Shown: positions 1 through 8,790, counted from the first letter of the stretch. The stretch: 45,219 nucleotides of DNA from Spirirestis rafaelensis WJT71-NPBG6 (GCA_019359015.1 JAHHID010000067.1:1-45219); one strand, 5' to 3'. Notes: a model not told the origin generated them from the sequence alone. Numbers and translations: made by a program.

Positions 1-58
1 CCAGTAGGGGTTCTAGGATTATCCACTCTTCGTCTGTGAGGCTGCTAGAGTATGGCAT
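1..58 (-). CDS. IS5-type transposase, N-terminal fragment (runs off the window)
   Basis: Reading leftward from an ATG at 56-58, the first 19 codons give MPYSSSLTDEEWIILEPLL. This is the usual opening of IS5-family (IS4/IS5 group) transposases, which start with a short 'SLTDEEW..LEPLLP' helix. The rest lies outside the window, so it is unknown whether the gene is intact. The DNA between this start and the next gene (59-121) should hold the end of the insertion sequence; the neighbouring gene's stop codon is only 64 bases away. The call rests on a short but characteristic peptide. Confidence 0.6.
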   Translation of the reverse strand, partial: MPYSSSLTDEEWIILEPLL

Positions 59-121
59 AACTGTTGGATACAACTTTTGCGCTAACTTTACTTCAACACA
101 GTAAAAGATGTCAAATGGGTT

Positions 122-811
122 CTATATGCCCCAATTAACAAATAGCGCATAAATGTAAGCGATAGTTTCCGAAATAACCGTTCGCACACCTTCGCTAGAA
201 GTCCACCATTTATTTGGATTGTAATTTACTGGTTTGGCGGCAATTATTCCGACTTTTATTTTCGGGGCAAGTACTTGTTGAAATATTAGCCAACTCCTGC
301 GAGCATGGGCATCAGAGGTTAACAAATTCATTGAATTTATCGGTAAATTTGAATTTGCTAGCCACTGACGAAGTGCGATCGCAGATGCATGAGTACGATC
401 CTTAATTACATCCGGGGTAGGTACAGCTGTCACTTTTTCTGGTTGCACACCCAAATTTTTTAAAGTAGCAGCGGCAATTGCGGCAAAATTATTGTATTCA
501 GCTAGATAAAATCCTTTTTCTACCGGACCTCCTGTGGTGAATATTTGTCGATAGGAACCGCTTTTAAATTCAGTAAATGCTTGTTCTACTGCGTAGTCTG
601 TTACCCATCCTTCAACTACTAAGACATCGGCTTTTATGGGAGAAGTGACGGCGAGAAAGGGGTATAAATGACTAATGTTGAAAAACATTACTGAAGCGAT
701 TAAAGCGATCGCTATTACCCATCCCTGCGCTGTCAGTGTCCACATTTCTTGGCGTTTTATCAGCCGGATTTTCAGTCTTTGTTGTTGATTTTGACGGTTT
801 TTCCTTGACAT
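122..811 (-). CDS. ElyC/SanA/YdcF (DUF218) family membrane-anchored protein
   Basis: This 229-residue protein has a basic N terminus, one membrane-spanning segment at about residues 29-50, and then a DUF218-type domain facing outward. Visible DUF218 features are the opening strand 'ADVLVVEGWV', the 'IFTTGGP' glycine loop and the 'LLTSDAHARRS' segment. Relatives act at the cell envelope in polysaccharide or peptidoglycan metabolism, or accompany cyanobacterial exosortase systems; the precise reaction is not known. The ATG at 809-811 is preferred over a TTG one codon earlier. It starts 10 bases after the DUF2301 gene ends, so the two are probably co-transcribed. The downstream end adjoins an IS5-type element, and the C terminus could have been affected by it. 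Confidence 0.72.
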   Translation of the reverse strand: MSRKNRQNQQQRLKIRLIKRQEMWTLTAQGWVIAIALIASVMFFNISHLYPFLAVTSPIKADVLVVEGWVTDYAVEQAFTEFKSGSYRQIFTTGGPVEKGFYLAEYNNFAAIAAATLKNLGVQPEKVTAVPTPDVIKDRTHASAIALRQWLANSNLPINSMNLLTSDAHARRSWLIFQQVLAPKIKVGIIAAKPVNYNPNKWWTSSEGVRTVISETIAYIYALFVNWGI

Positions 812-821
812 CAAGCTTGCT

Positions 822-1472
822 TTATGCTTTTGCTGTGCGTTCTGCTTTCAAATAAGCAAACACAGATTTATCCCCAATATCCGGAGGAATTTCTTGCATA
901 GCTTTCCGCAAGGCAAATACCACAAACAAAATAGCCCAGATTCCTAATAAAACTTGTTCCGCTTGAGTTGGCAAAACACCTAGTAAATGTCCCAGCAGCA
1001 GTATCGGCACTGTAAAGGTTAATACCTTCGTTTCCAAACGATTGAAGCAAAAAGCTTCTTTGAAAAATATACCTGTCAAAGCCGCAAAGATAAAACCGAC
1101 TCCGAATAAACTCAGGGGGTGAGTGTAAATTGTGACAGCAAACGGTTGGCTGTCAAAATGCCCCAATACAAATGAGGAAATGCAACCAATCAGCCAGAAA
1201 AGTTGTAAAACTCGGTGCAGCGGTGCTAAGTAGATATGGATAGTCAGTAAACTTACACCTAAAGCTAGGCTGAAGCAGGTATACAAAGGTGTAATTGCTT
1301 GGATGGTAGTTGGGTTGTTGTTGAGTAAAATCAAAGCGGTGCCGATCGCAAAGCTGAGTGCAGCTATGATTAAGCCAGTGCGATAGATAATCACACCAGT
1401 GCGATCGCTTTGAGTAATTGTAAATTCGCCAAACTGACCTTGATAAACTTCTGGTTGTGTTGCTGTAGTCAT
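822..1472 (-). CDS. DUF2301-type integral membrane protein
   Basis: The product has 216 residues and six to seven hydrophobic segments between about residues 28 and 190, with short polar loops. It resembles the cyanobacterial DUF2301 family: a polar N terminus containing 'YQGQFGEFTIT', then compact transmembrane helices, and a charged tail. No catalytic motif is visible and the family has no established function. It begins with ATG and lies 10 bases upstream of the YdcF-like gene, suggesting a two-gene transcript. About 120 bases of AT-rich DNA separate it from the HlyD gene upstream. Confidence 0.65.
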   Translation of the reverse strand: MTTATQPEVYQGQFGEFTITQSDRTGVIIYRTGLIIAALSFAIGTALILLNNNPTTIQAITPLYTCFSLALGVSLLTIHIYLAPLHRVLQLFWLIGCISSFVLGHFDSQPFAVTIYTHPLSLFGVGFIFAALTGIFFKEAFCFNRLETKVLTFTVPILLLGHLLGVLPTQAEQVLLGIWAILFVVFALRKAMQEIPPDIGDKSVFAYLKAERTAKA

Positions 1473-1590
1473 AGCAGGATTTAGGAGTGAAGTGCGAAAA
1501 CTATTTGCACCGATAATTCCTATCCTAAAAGGTTTTGTCTGCGTTGGAGATATATGGTGGTTTAATGTTGAAGCGATTGGTATTTAAGTT

Positions 1591-3210
1591 TTAACGCACA
1601 GTCTTGAGACTCTCAATACTGGAACTAAATATATCTGTGAATATTGACATCACCGTGCGATCGCGAATCTTGATATTCGTACTTATCCCCATCCCCGACT
1701 GTAACGGTATATTTCTTCCTGAAACTAACAACTGTTGGCTAGAGAGTTCTACCTTCGCAGGGAACCGATAAAAGGGATAAATTTGGTCTGGTGGTAGCGC
1801 ATCAGAACCAACCCAAACTAGTTTACCTTTAATATCACCAAATTCGCTAAACGGGAATGAGTCAATTCGCACATCTACCATCATTCCTTCTTTCACAAAC
1901 CCGATATCTTTGTTGGTAATATATACTTTGGCTACAAGCTTATCGGTAGGAACGATTTTTAATATTGGCTCAGTCGAAGATATAACAAACCCTGGCGTAT
2001 GTGCCTTTAGCTCAAAAATTGTACCATTTGCTGGGGCTTTTATCTCCTGATATTTCAGGTTCATTTTAGTTTGACTAATTTGACTATCAATCTCAGCAAC
2101 TTTTTTATTATTTTCAACTATCGCTTTAGTAAATTGAGAGTCAATTTCGGCTATTTTCTTATTATTTTCTGCTATTTGATTGAGCCAATCCTTACGAGAA
2201 ACTGCTACTGTTGAATGCAACTTAGCTTGTCCTTCTGCTATTCCTGCTATTAAGCGTGCTTTTTCTTGAGTCAGTTGGTCTCTTTCACTTTGACCATTTC
2301 TAACCTCTTCTTGTTGTTTTAAGTATTGGATTTTGGAAATACCTCCATCTTTCATTAAGGGTGTAATACTTTCAAGAATACCCTGGTTCATATTCAGCGT
2401 ATCTTTGGTACTAGCAAGTTTAATTTCGGTTTGCTGAAATTGGCGCTTTAATTGGTCGATTTGCGATTCTGCTGCGGCTACTCGCGCATCCAATTCTACT
2501 TGATTAGATGAAATACGTTCGCGTTGTTCCTGGATTAAGTTACTACTACTATTACCATCTAACTGGGCACGAAAAACTTGGTTTTCTGCAAGCAATGCTG
2601 CTCGACTTTTAGTTAAGTCCAGTATTTCCAGGGAAATTTTTAACGACGTGAAATCAACGTCATTACTAGCTCTTAATTGAGACTTGTAAAATTGATTTTC
2701 CTCTACTAAAGAAGCACGAATTTTATGCAACGAATATAACTGTGCTTTGGCGGTTGTATTATCGAGAGTTAGCAAGCGTTCTCCTTGTTTTACTTGCTTC
2801 CCGTCTTCCACAAAAATCTCTTTAACTACCCCATTTACAGGAGCTTGTATTTCTTTTACAGTGCCAGTTGGTTCCAGTTTACCAGTTGCAGAAACCGCTT
2901 CTTCAATCTTAGCTATATTTGCCCAGATAATCGTTCCAGCAGTTACACCCATTAATCCCCACAGAATTGCTCTTGACCAAAAGCGGGATTGTTTTAATAT
3001 TACTGGTTGGTCGAATTTCGGAACGTAACGGGGTGTAGTTGATGGTGGTTTAGGTTTTATCTGGGATGTTTGACTTGATAGTTCTTCTAATTGTTGAATC
3101 GAAGTTATCGCTTGTCGTGGGGATAATCTATTACCGTTGTTAGAGTGTTTGCCGTTTCCATTAGTACCGTTACCGTTTCCATTCGTGCCATTTCCATTAT
3201 TAGTATTCAT
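1591..3210 (-). CDS. HlyD-family membrane fusion protein of a type I secretion system
   Basis: This is the periplasmic adaptor that couples an inner-membrane ABC exporter to an outer-membrane channel. The 539 residues run as follows: a low-complexity Asn/Gly N terminus (residues 1-28), a cytoplasmic linker, one membrane helix at about 80-100, a first half-lipoyl segment ('APVNGVVKEIFVEDGKQV'), a long coiled coil at about 185-395 rich in Gln, Glu and Lys, the second half-lipoyl segment ('IKAPANGTIFEL'), and a beta-barrel C terminus. The length is typical of cyanobacterial HlyD proteins that partner peptidase-type exporters. It lies 41 bases downstream of the ABC transporter on the same strand, so the two form a natural operon. 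The upstream half of that operon has been lost at the 4.9-kb junction, so its original promoter is probably gone. Confidence 0.9.
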   Translation of the reverse strand: MNTNNGNGTNGNGNGTNGNGKHSNNGNRLSPRQAITSIQQLEELSSQTSQIKPKPPSTTPRYVPKFDQPVILKQSRFWSRAILWGLMGVTAGTIIWANIAKIEEAVSATGKLEPTGTVKEIQAPVNGVVKEIFVEDGKQVKQGERLLTLDNTTAKAQLYSLHKIRASLVEENQFYKSQLRASNDVDFTSLKISLEILDLTKSRAALLAENQVFRAQLDGNSSSNLIQEQRERISSNQVELDARVAAAESQIDQLKRQFQQTEIKLASTKDTLNMNQGILESITPLMKDGGISKIQYLKQQEEVRNGQSERDQLTQEKARLIAGIAEGQAKLHSTVAVSRKDWLNQIAENNKKIAEIDSQFTKAIVENNKKVAEIDSQISQTKMNLKYQEIKAPANGTIFELKAHTPGFVISSTEPILKIVPTDKLVAKVYITNKDIGFVKEGMMVDVRIDSFPFSEFGDIKGKLVWVGSDALPPDQIYPFYRFPAKVELSSQQLLVSGRNIPLQSGMGISTNIKIRDRTVMSIFTDIFSSSIESLKTVR

Positions 3211-3251
3211 AATTAGTTCTTAGTGATTTGTTTTTCAATGAAACGGGTATA

Positions 3252-4916
3252 TCATTCTCCTACTGCTTTTTGTTGCTGATAAAGACAAGAATAAAGTCCT
3301 TTCAAATTCATCAATTCTCCATGAGTTCCTTGTTCCGCTACCTTCCCAGCACTCATCATTAAAATCACATCAGCATTTTGGATTGTTGGTAATCTATGCG
3401 TAATAAACAATACGGTACGTCCACGGAAGGCGGTTGCCAGATTCAAACAAACTTGCCTTTCTGTGGCATAATCAAGGGCGCTGGTGGCTTCGTCTAGAAT
3501 CAATAGCGGTGGATTTTGCAGTACAGTACGAGCGATCGCTATCCTTTGTCTTTGTCCCCCAGATAATGCCGAGCCTCTCTCCCCAACCCTAGTTTCGTAG
3601 CCATTAGGCAGATCCATGATAAAATCGTGAGCGCAAGCAATCTTTGCTGCTTCAACAATTTCTTCTGGTGTTGCATCAGGCATTGTCAAGGCAATATTTT
3701 CTTGTACTGTCGTATCGAACAGTAAGGTATCTTGCAGCACCATACCAATCTGCTGGCGTAAGGAGTAGAGTTCGACTTTACTAATATCGTAGCCGTCGAT
3801 TAAGATGCGTCCTGAATCAAGTTCGTAGAGGCGTGGTAATAATTTAGTAAGGGTACTCTTACCAGCACCACTTTGTCCCGCAAGTCCCACAAACATACCT
3901 TTAGGGATGTCGATATAAACGTTATTGAGTTGCGGGATAGGACTTTTGCCAAAGCTAAAGGTAACGTTTTCATATTTAAGATTACCCTCAATTGCTGGCA
4001 TCGGGATGTTGTTACGCCCAGCAATTTCGCTTTCTTGGGGAGTATCGAGAATATCTGCCAATCTTTCCAATGACAATGCAGTTTCTTGGAAGTTCTGCCA
4101 CAGTTGAATTAATCTTAATAGGGGACTGGTAACATAACCAGCTATGATGCGGAAGGCGATTAATTGCCCTAAAGTTAGCTGCCCTTTAAGTACTAAATAA
4201 GTACCAACCCATAGCAATAGCAAACTTGATAGTTTGTTGAGAAAGTTGCTGAGGGAACTGGCAGTATTGAAAGTTAATACGTTCTCAAAACTACCACTAA
4301 TATATCTACCGTAGCGCGTTTGCCATTCCCATCTAGAATTAAGTTCAATATTTTGTGCTTTGACTGTTTGAATACCAGATACTACTTCTACCAGATATGA
4401 TTGGGTTTCGGCGTTGCGTTCCGCTTTGGTACGGGATTGACTGCGAATTATAGGCGCAAAGACGAGTGTTAAAAAGGCAAACAATGGTACTGTTGCGAGT
4501 GCTACTATTGTTAGCAGCCAACTGTAGAATACCATCACTGCGATGTAGATGACTGAAAAAATCGCATCCAGTACTACGGTGAGGGCTGTACCCGTAAGGA
4601 AAGAACGAATATTTTCTAGTTCGTTTATTCTAGAGGAAATTTCCCCGACAGGACGCTTTTCAAAATAGCGTAATGGTAATCTTAATAAATGGTCAATAAC
4701 TTCTGAACCCAAACTTAAATCGATTCGGTTAGTCGTATCAACAAATAAATTGGTACGTAGCCAGGTAATCACACCTTCAATGACAGCCATTACAATTAGC
4801 AGACTACCAAGAACATTTAAGGTATTGATACCATTTTGAACAATTACTTTATCAATGATTACTTGAGTAATTAATGGGTTTGCTAGTCCTAGCAGTTGCA
4901 CGAATAAGGCAATCAT
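3252..4916 (-). CDS. ABC exporter of a type I secretion system, N-terminally truncated
   Basis: The 554 residues contain an ABC-transporter membrane domain (about 1-290) and a complete nucleotide-binding domain: Walker A 'GQSGAGKST' near residue 345, Q-loop 'GMVLQDTLLF', signature 'LSGGQRQR' near 450, Walker B 'LLILDEATSALD' near 470 and switch 'THRL'. Homology begins abruptly inside the first membrane helix ('ALFVQLLGLANPLITQVII'). Cyanobacterial exporters paired with HlyD normally carry a further 150-400 residues before this point, including a C39 peptidase and/or cyclic-nucleotide-binding domain. The available ATG (4914-4916) lies within bases shared with the Calx-beta-like repeat, so it is an accidental start created by the junction. 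The protein is therefore a broken exporter, or the sequence is mis-joined here. Confidence 0.85.
   Translation of the reverse strand: MIALFVQLLGLANPLITQVIIDKVIVQNGINTLNVLGSLLIVMAVIEGVITWLRTNLFVDTTNRIDLSLGSEVIDHLLRLPLRYFEKRPVGEISSRINELENIRSFLTGTALTVVLDAIFSVIYIAVMVFYSWLLTIVALATVPLFAFLTLVFAPIIRSQSRTKAERNAETQSYLVEVVSGIQTVKAQNIELNSRWEWQTRYGRYISGSFENVLTFNTASSLSNFLNKLSSLLLLWVGTYLVLKGQLTLGQLIAFRIIAGYVTSPLLRLIQLWQNFQETALSLERLADILDTPQESEIAGRNNIPMPAIEGNLKYENVTFSFGKSPIPQLNNVYIDIPKGMFVGLAGQSGAGKSTLTKLLPRLYELDSGRILIDGYDISKVELYSLRQQIGMVLQDTLLFDTTVQENIALTMPDATPEEIVEAAKIACAHDFIMDLPNGYETRVGERGSALSGGQRQRIAIARTVLQNPPLLILDEATSALDYATERQVCLNLATAFRGRTVLFITHRLPTIQNADVILMMSAGKVAEQGTHGELMNLKGLYSCLYQQQKAVGE
4905..4916. 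other. Junction between two oppositely oriented, 5'-truncated genes
   Basis: To the left, the minus strand encodes an ABC exporter up to its first helix. To the right, the plus strand from 4908 encodes exoprotein repeat sequence (Gly-Asn-His-Thr-Gly...), preceded immediately by a TAA at 4905-4907. The bases from about 4906 onward match those starting at about 5299, one repeat unit (393 bp) downstream. Both genes thus lose their 5' parts at the same point. This can be an inversion or deletion breakpoint or an assembly misjoin within repeated DNA. Confidence 0.75.
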
Positions 4917-4976
4917 ACTGGTACAATTACCGCTACGATTACAAGCACTAACCCCATTCTCAACGCGCTGCCTGGG

Positions 4977-6581
4977 GTGAATCTCACTACCACTATCAGT
5001 GATCCATCACTACCACCAGCACCAGTACCCCTAATCAGCATTACCCCACTAACGGGCATTAGTCTAACAGAAGGCGGTGACTCACAAACCTTAGCAGTAG
5101 GGATTGACCTGGGAATTGACCCTATCCTTAATACTCCTATTGCCACGCTAGCTGAAGCGACGATTACTCTGACTCCCGATGCCCAGCTTGACTTAGGTAA
5201 TGGTGCGGGCAATCCCTTTAATGTCATTATTCCTGCTGGTAGTACGGCTGCTACGATTACAAATGTTGCCGTCCGAGGCGTTAATGACAATGTTACTGAA
5301 GGCAATCATACTGGTACAATTACCGCTACGATTACAAGCACTAACCCCATTCTCAACGCGCTGCCTGGGGTGAATCTCACTACCAATATCAGTGATCCAC
5401 TTGTAACAAATCCTCCAGCAACTGGTGGAACTGGTGGAACTGGTACTCCTGGTAATCCTGATATTCCTGGTGGAACTGGTGGTAGTGGTAATGGTGGTAC
5501 TTCTAGTACTCCTAGCGCGATCGCACCCCTTTTGATTCAAAACCCAAATGACTTCTTTACTGTACAAGGACCGACTGGACAACAAGTCATACTAGATTTT
5601 GACTTTGGTTCAGTTAATACGAGCTTCATTGATGAAATAGGGGTTTATACTGTCGATGACGCTCAAGGGACTATTAATGGTATTGCCCCTGGTGCTAGCG
5701 GTTATCTACAAGCTGCGCGGAACAATGCACAACCGATTTTCTCGGTGCTCCCAGATATCAATCGTTTGCTACCTAATGCAGACCTTTTGCGTAATTTAAG
5801 TTTTGAAGCGGGCACAAACCTAGGGTTTTACTTGGTGCAAAATGGCACTGCCTCCGATGGTGCAAATGTTTTCTTCGGTTCGCCCTCAGCCAATCCCAAT
5901 AGTACCGATTACTTAGAAGTATCATCCTCAGGTGATGGAAATTATACTCTGGGTTGGCGAGACCAATCGGGTAATCAGAGCTTCAATAATGTTGTGCTGT
6001 CAGCACGAGCCACAACACAGACAAGTCTACCCGTAGGAACGCAACTCCAACAGACAACGGGCTTGGAACTCATTGACGTACTTACTCAAGCCAATCAGTT
6101 GGTTGACTTGAACTTTAATATTGCCAGCGAGGCTGCCTATAACAATAGTGTTGGTCTATATAAGGTTGAAAATGCACAGGGCACGATTATCGATCAATTG
6201 ACGGGTAACCAACTTAACCCAGGTGACGCAAACTATGCCCAAGTCGCGCTTCGACAAAGTGAGCTTAACTCTGAACTGGGAAGCAATCGCAGCGCGTCGG
6301 GTTTACAGCAGTTGGACGGTGGGGCAATCTATGCGCCTTACCTTATTGCCAACGGCACTAGGGATAGATTTCTATCGTCAAATCCCTCGAACCAGACCGC
6401 TCAGGGAAGGGACGGACAAGTCCCGCTTGCTTACTTTGCCTTCCAAGGGGCGAATCCCGATCAGGTTGACCACATTCGCCAACTCGGCAACAACACCTTT
6501 GGCTTTGAAGATACTTTCGGCGGTGGTGATAGAGACTTCAACGATATCGTCTTCAAAACTAATTTGACTGTACGCATCTAA
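4977..6581 (+). CDS. Calx-beta-like repeat / DUF4114 exoprotein, N-terminally truncated
   Basis: The open frame starts at 4908 directly after a stop codon; the first possible start is a GTG at 4977 with no convincing ribosome site. The 534 residues hold one and a half Calx-beta or cadherin-like beta repeats of 131 residues (the 'GNHTGTITATIT' segment recurs 393 bp apart), a Gly/Thr/Pro-rich linker near residues 140-175, two related beta domains, and a C-terminal DUF4114 signature 'FGFEDTFGGGDRDFNDIVF' (acidic, probably Ca-binding). Such proteins are large secreted or surface-attached products exported by type I systems, which fits the neighbouring HlyD/ABC pair. Its front part and promoter are missing, so it is probably not expressed as a normal secreted protein. 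Confidence 0.75.
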   Translation: MNLTTTISDPSLPPAPVPLISITPLTGISLTEGGDSQTLAVGIDLGIDPILNTPIATLAEATITLTPDAQLDLGNGAGNPFNVIIPAGSTAATITNVAVRGVNDNVTEGNHTGTITATITSTNPILNALPGVNLTTNISDPLVTNPPATGGTGGTGTPGNPDIPGGTGGSGNGGTSSTPSAIAPLLIQNPNDFFTVQGPTGQQVILDFDFGSVNTSFIDEIGVYTVDDAQGTINGIAPGASGYLQAARNNAQPIFSVLPDINRLLPNADLLRNLSFEAGTNLGFYLVQNGTASDGANVFFGSPSANPNSTDYLEVSSSGDGNYTLGWRDQSGNQSFNNVVLSARATTQTSLPVGTQLQQTTGLELIDVLTQANQLVDLNFNIASEAAYNNSVGLYKVENAQGTIIDQLTGNQLNPGDANYAQVALRQSELNSELGSNRSASGLQQLDGGAIYAPYLIANGTRDRFLSSNPSNQTAQGRDGQVPLAYFAFQGANPDQVDHIRQLGNNTFGFEDTFGGGDRDFNDIVFKTNLTVRI

Positions 6582-6647
6582 TTGCCTCATTCAGAGGAGA
6601 GCGTATAACAAGGGTGCAAACTAGCTTATAAATTTTGGCTGGCATAT

Positions 6648-6686
6648 GCGATCGCATTCTTTAACTAAGAGTGCGATCGCTTTTTT
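6648..6686 (+). terminator. Hairpin terminator built on two HIP1 sites
   Basis: A 14-base stem (6648-6661 with 6667-6680, one mismatch) whose arms each contain GCGATCGC encloses a 5-base loop and is followed by six T at 6681-6686. It ends transcription of the exoprotein gene. On the opposite strand it may also help insulate the convergent SAM hydroxide adenosyltransferase gene, which stops at 6696. Confidence 0.75.
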
Positions 6687-6695
6687 AAATTCCTA

Positions 6696-7475
6696 TCACT
6701 CAAAACACACTTCTACTCTATCTCCCAACTGCATCTGCAACTGTGTCTGTGCATTACCGCTATTGATGGCAATTTCTACCCAGCCATGACTACCAATTAA
6801 AGCGATCGCATCCCCAATTTGCACATCGGCGTAAGTTTCACAACCTGCTATTGTCAACCCCGCAGCTTTGACATACCAGCTTTTACCTTGCACGTAACTT
6901 GCTGAAATATTGCTGATTAAGTTGCCAAAATGGTCAATATATTGAATACAACCCGTTACACCAGTTTCTGTTAAACTGCATTCTGCTAAATCCAACTTTA
7001 TCAGCTTTGCTGGATCGATTTCTCTGCCTAGCTCTTTTAAAGAAACACCGCTAGCAAGATGCGCTGCTACAGGTGCAAAAATATCTCTTCCGTGAAAAGT
7101 TCTGCTGGGTTCTTGAGTTCGCCAATATTGCGGGTTTGTCAGTTCCACTGCGGCAATGGCGGGACTTTGACTAAGTACGCCACTAAATATACCATTGTCA
7201 GGTCCCACCAAAAACCCATGAGATAATTGTAGTGCGATCGCTCTCCTGATTCCTCCCACCCCCGGATCTACTACCGCTACATGCACCGTCCCATTTGGGA
7301 AATAAGCATAAGCATTCATCAAGCAAAATCTGGCAGCAGCGATATTTTGAGGCGGTATTTGGTGCGTTAAGTCTATCACTGTTAATTTTGGGTTAATTTG
7401 GGCGATTACTCCCTTCATTACGCCGACATACACATCGCGATCGCCAAAATCGCTGAGGAATGTAATTTGACTCAT
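6696..7475 (-). CDS. SAM hydroxide adenosyltransferase (DUF62 / chlorinase-fluorinase family)
   Basis: The product has 259 residues from the ATG at 7473-7475. Family members use water or hydroxide to split S-adenosylmethionine into adenosine and methionine; the halogenating enzymes are a specialised branch. Diagnostic segments are visible in order: 'TFLSDFGDRDVYVGVMKG' at the N terminus, 'VHVAVVDPGVGG', 'VGPDNGIFSG' (SAM site), 'FHGRDIFAPVAAHLASG', and a C-terminal beta-barrel domain starting around 'IDHFGNLISNI'. The normal SDFG start favours this ATG over a TTG six codons upstream. It is a single-gene unit converging on the exoprotein gene. I see no feature that would suggest halogenase activity, so the hydroxide enzyme is the sensible call. 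Confidence 0.88.
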   Translation of the reverse strand: MSQITFLSDFGDRDVYVGVMKGVIAQINPKLTVIDLTHQIPPQNIAAARFCLMNAYAYFPNGTVHVAVVDPGVGGIRRAIALQLSHGFLVGPDNGIFSGVLSQSPAIAAVELTNPQYWRTQEPSRTFHGRDIFAPVAAHLASGVSLKELGREIDPAKLIKLDLAECSLTETGVTGCIQYIDHFGNLISNISASYVQGKSWYVKAAGLTIAGCETYADVQIGDAIALIGSHGWVEIAINSGNAQTQLQMQLGDRVEVCFE

Positions 7476-7594
7476 CTGACAAAAATATGTCAATTAAATC
7501 TATAATGAATCCCATTTTTCTGTAGCCTACGTTACGGAATTTCTGCTATATTAGGAAATGAAGATATAAAGCAAAAACTTAACAGGGAAAACTT

Positions 7595-7750
7595 ATGCTT
7601 AACAATAGAATCCAAGCAGCAAAACAAGCTGAAGAAACTCATCACCAAAATCTGCAAAAAAACCTAGAACATCGCTTGCAAGTAGCTAGAGCCAAAGGCG
7701 ACGAAAAGCTAGTTCGTCAATTAGAAGCCGAAATGAAGTACATAGGTTAA
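7595..7750 (+). CDS. Small charged helical protein, 51 residues, unknown function
   Basis: An ATG at 7595, with AGGG about 7 bases upstream, opens a 51-codon frame ending at TAA 7748-7750. The product is almost entirely predicted helix and rich in Gln, Glu, Lys, Arg and His ('RIQAAKQAEETHHQNLQKNL', then '...KLVRQLEAEMKYIG'). There is no hydrophobic segment or Cys motif. A promoter-like TATATT lies near 7548 and a strong terminator follows 40 bases after the stop, so it looks like a complete, separately transcribed small gene. I do not recognise a named family; a short coiled-coil or nucleoid- or ribosome-associated role would be a guess. Confidence 0.6.
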   Translation: MLNNRIQAAKQAEETHHQNLQKNLEHRLQVARAKGDEKLVRQLEAEMKYIG

Positions 7751-7790
7751 ATCAGCGCCACAATTGTAAACAATTATTTATTGAGAAACA

Positions 7791-7818
7791 GCCCGCGAAA
7801 GCGGGTTTTAGTTTTTTG
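7791..7818 (+). terminator. Rho-independent terminator of the 51-residue gene
   Basis: A GC-rich stem (CCCGC at 7792-7796, GAAA loop, GCGGG at 7801-7805) is followed by a T-rich tract (TTTTAGTTTTTT). The GNRA tetraloop and U tract make this one of the clearest intrinsic terminators in the window. Confidence 0.85.
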
Positions 7819-7951
7819 GCCTTAGACATCGAATCATAAGCGACACTTCGCGTCTGTAAAAATTTGTGTATTTGGGCAAGAATTACCAAAGCTTGCGAGT
7901 TCACCAACAGCCTCATACTCTGTGTCTGCTGCACTCGCTTTCAGAGTATTT

Positions 7952-8602
7952 CTATAAGCGACGTGAGGAAGAAGTGAAAGTTGTTTGCGTTTCTGGGTCT
8001 TGGCAAGCGATCATAGTGGTAACGTGTTCTGCCTCGTCGTCGCGGATGCAGACAAAGACATCATACAAGTTATTGATCGTTGGGCGGTGTTTATAAGAGC
8101 GACGGGATGTTTCAAATTGGTCGAACATATATAAGTCGCCATCGCGGTAGTAGTTGATTGCAACTATCGGCGCGGGTAGCTGTTTGAGTTTAGCTGCATT
8201 TCTACGCACAAAGTTATCATAAGTATGATAAGCGTGTTCTTCTACTAATTGACTGAAGTAGTAAGCGTGACGCGGTGAAAGCATGTATAAAAGCACAATC
8301 ACCCAGTAGTAAATCAAGGCTGTAAAACGGGCAAGAAATCTGTCAAGAAAGCGGCGATTTCCGCCTAGAGATTCCATAATCAGCAAGTGATGGTGTTCAT
8401 TCCAAGCTTGTCCAAAGTGGACTTTGAGCCGATCAGCTTTGCGCCATATCCCCAAAGTTTCGTATAAGTGCAGTACTGATAGGTAAGAAAAATAAGGAAC
8501 ACGCGCTACTGTTTCCAAAACGTAAAAACGGGCGTAAGGACGTTTTTTATATAACTTATCGATAACGAAAACTAAGCAATTGACGAGAAAGCCAATAGAC
8601 AT
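7952..8602 (-). CDS. Alternative oxidase (plastoquinol terminal oxidase type)
   Basis: This is a di-iron, membrane-surface quinol oxidase that passes electrons from plastoquinol to oxygen without pumping protons, giving cyanobacteria an overflow route. The four iron-binding helices are visible: 'YVLETVARVPYFSYLSVLHL', 'WNEHHHLLIMESLGG', 'QLVEEHAYHTYDNF' and 'RDDEAEHVTTM', supplying the expected Glu and ExxH ligands. From the ATG at 8602 the protein is 216 residues, close to cyanobacterial PTOX proteins, which begin shortly before the 'YVLETVARVPYF' segment. The frame stays open for 66 more codons to 8800, but that stretch is low-complexity repeat DNA and is not part of the family. The ribosome site is weak: GGAG directly abuts the ATG, so the true start may be a few codons away. 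Confidence 0.9.
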   Translation of the reverse strand: MSIGFLVNCLVFVIDKLYKKRPYARFYVLETVARVPYFSYLSVLHLYETLGIWRKADRLKVHFGQAWNEHHHLLIMESLGGNRRFLDRFLARFTALIYYWVIVLLYMLSPRHAYYFSQLVEEHAYHTYDNFVRRNAAKLKQLPAPIVAINYYRDGDLYMFDQFETSRRSYKHRPTINNLYDVFVCIRDDEAEHVTTMIACQDPETQTTFTSSSRRL

Positions 8603-8619
8603 CTCCGGAAAAGATTTAG

Positions 8620-8790
8620 AAACCGTAAATTTACGCGCACTCTCTACCCCCCTACCCCCTTTCCCGATGTCCCTTGCGTGTCTCGTCCCTTGTGTGTCTG
8701 CGACAGGAGAAGAGAGGGAAGGGAGAATTAAAGCCTTTCTCTGCTTCGGGGAGAGGTTTGGAGAGGGGTCATGCATTAAATTGGGTCGAT
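8620..8790. repeat. Low-complexity intergenic repeat ahead of the alternative oxidase
   Basis: The interval carries pyrimidine- and purine-rich runs (CTACCCCCCTACCCCC, AGAAGAGAGGGAAGGGAGA, CTTCGGGGAGAGGTTTGGAG) of the kind spread through cyanobacterial intergenic DNA. It extends the oxidase frame by chance and lies where the oxidase promoter would be expected. Confidence 0.5.
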
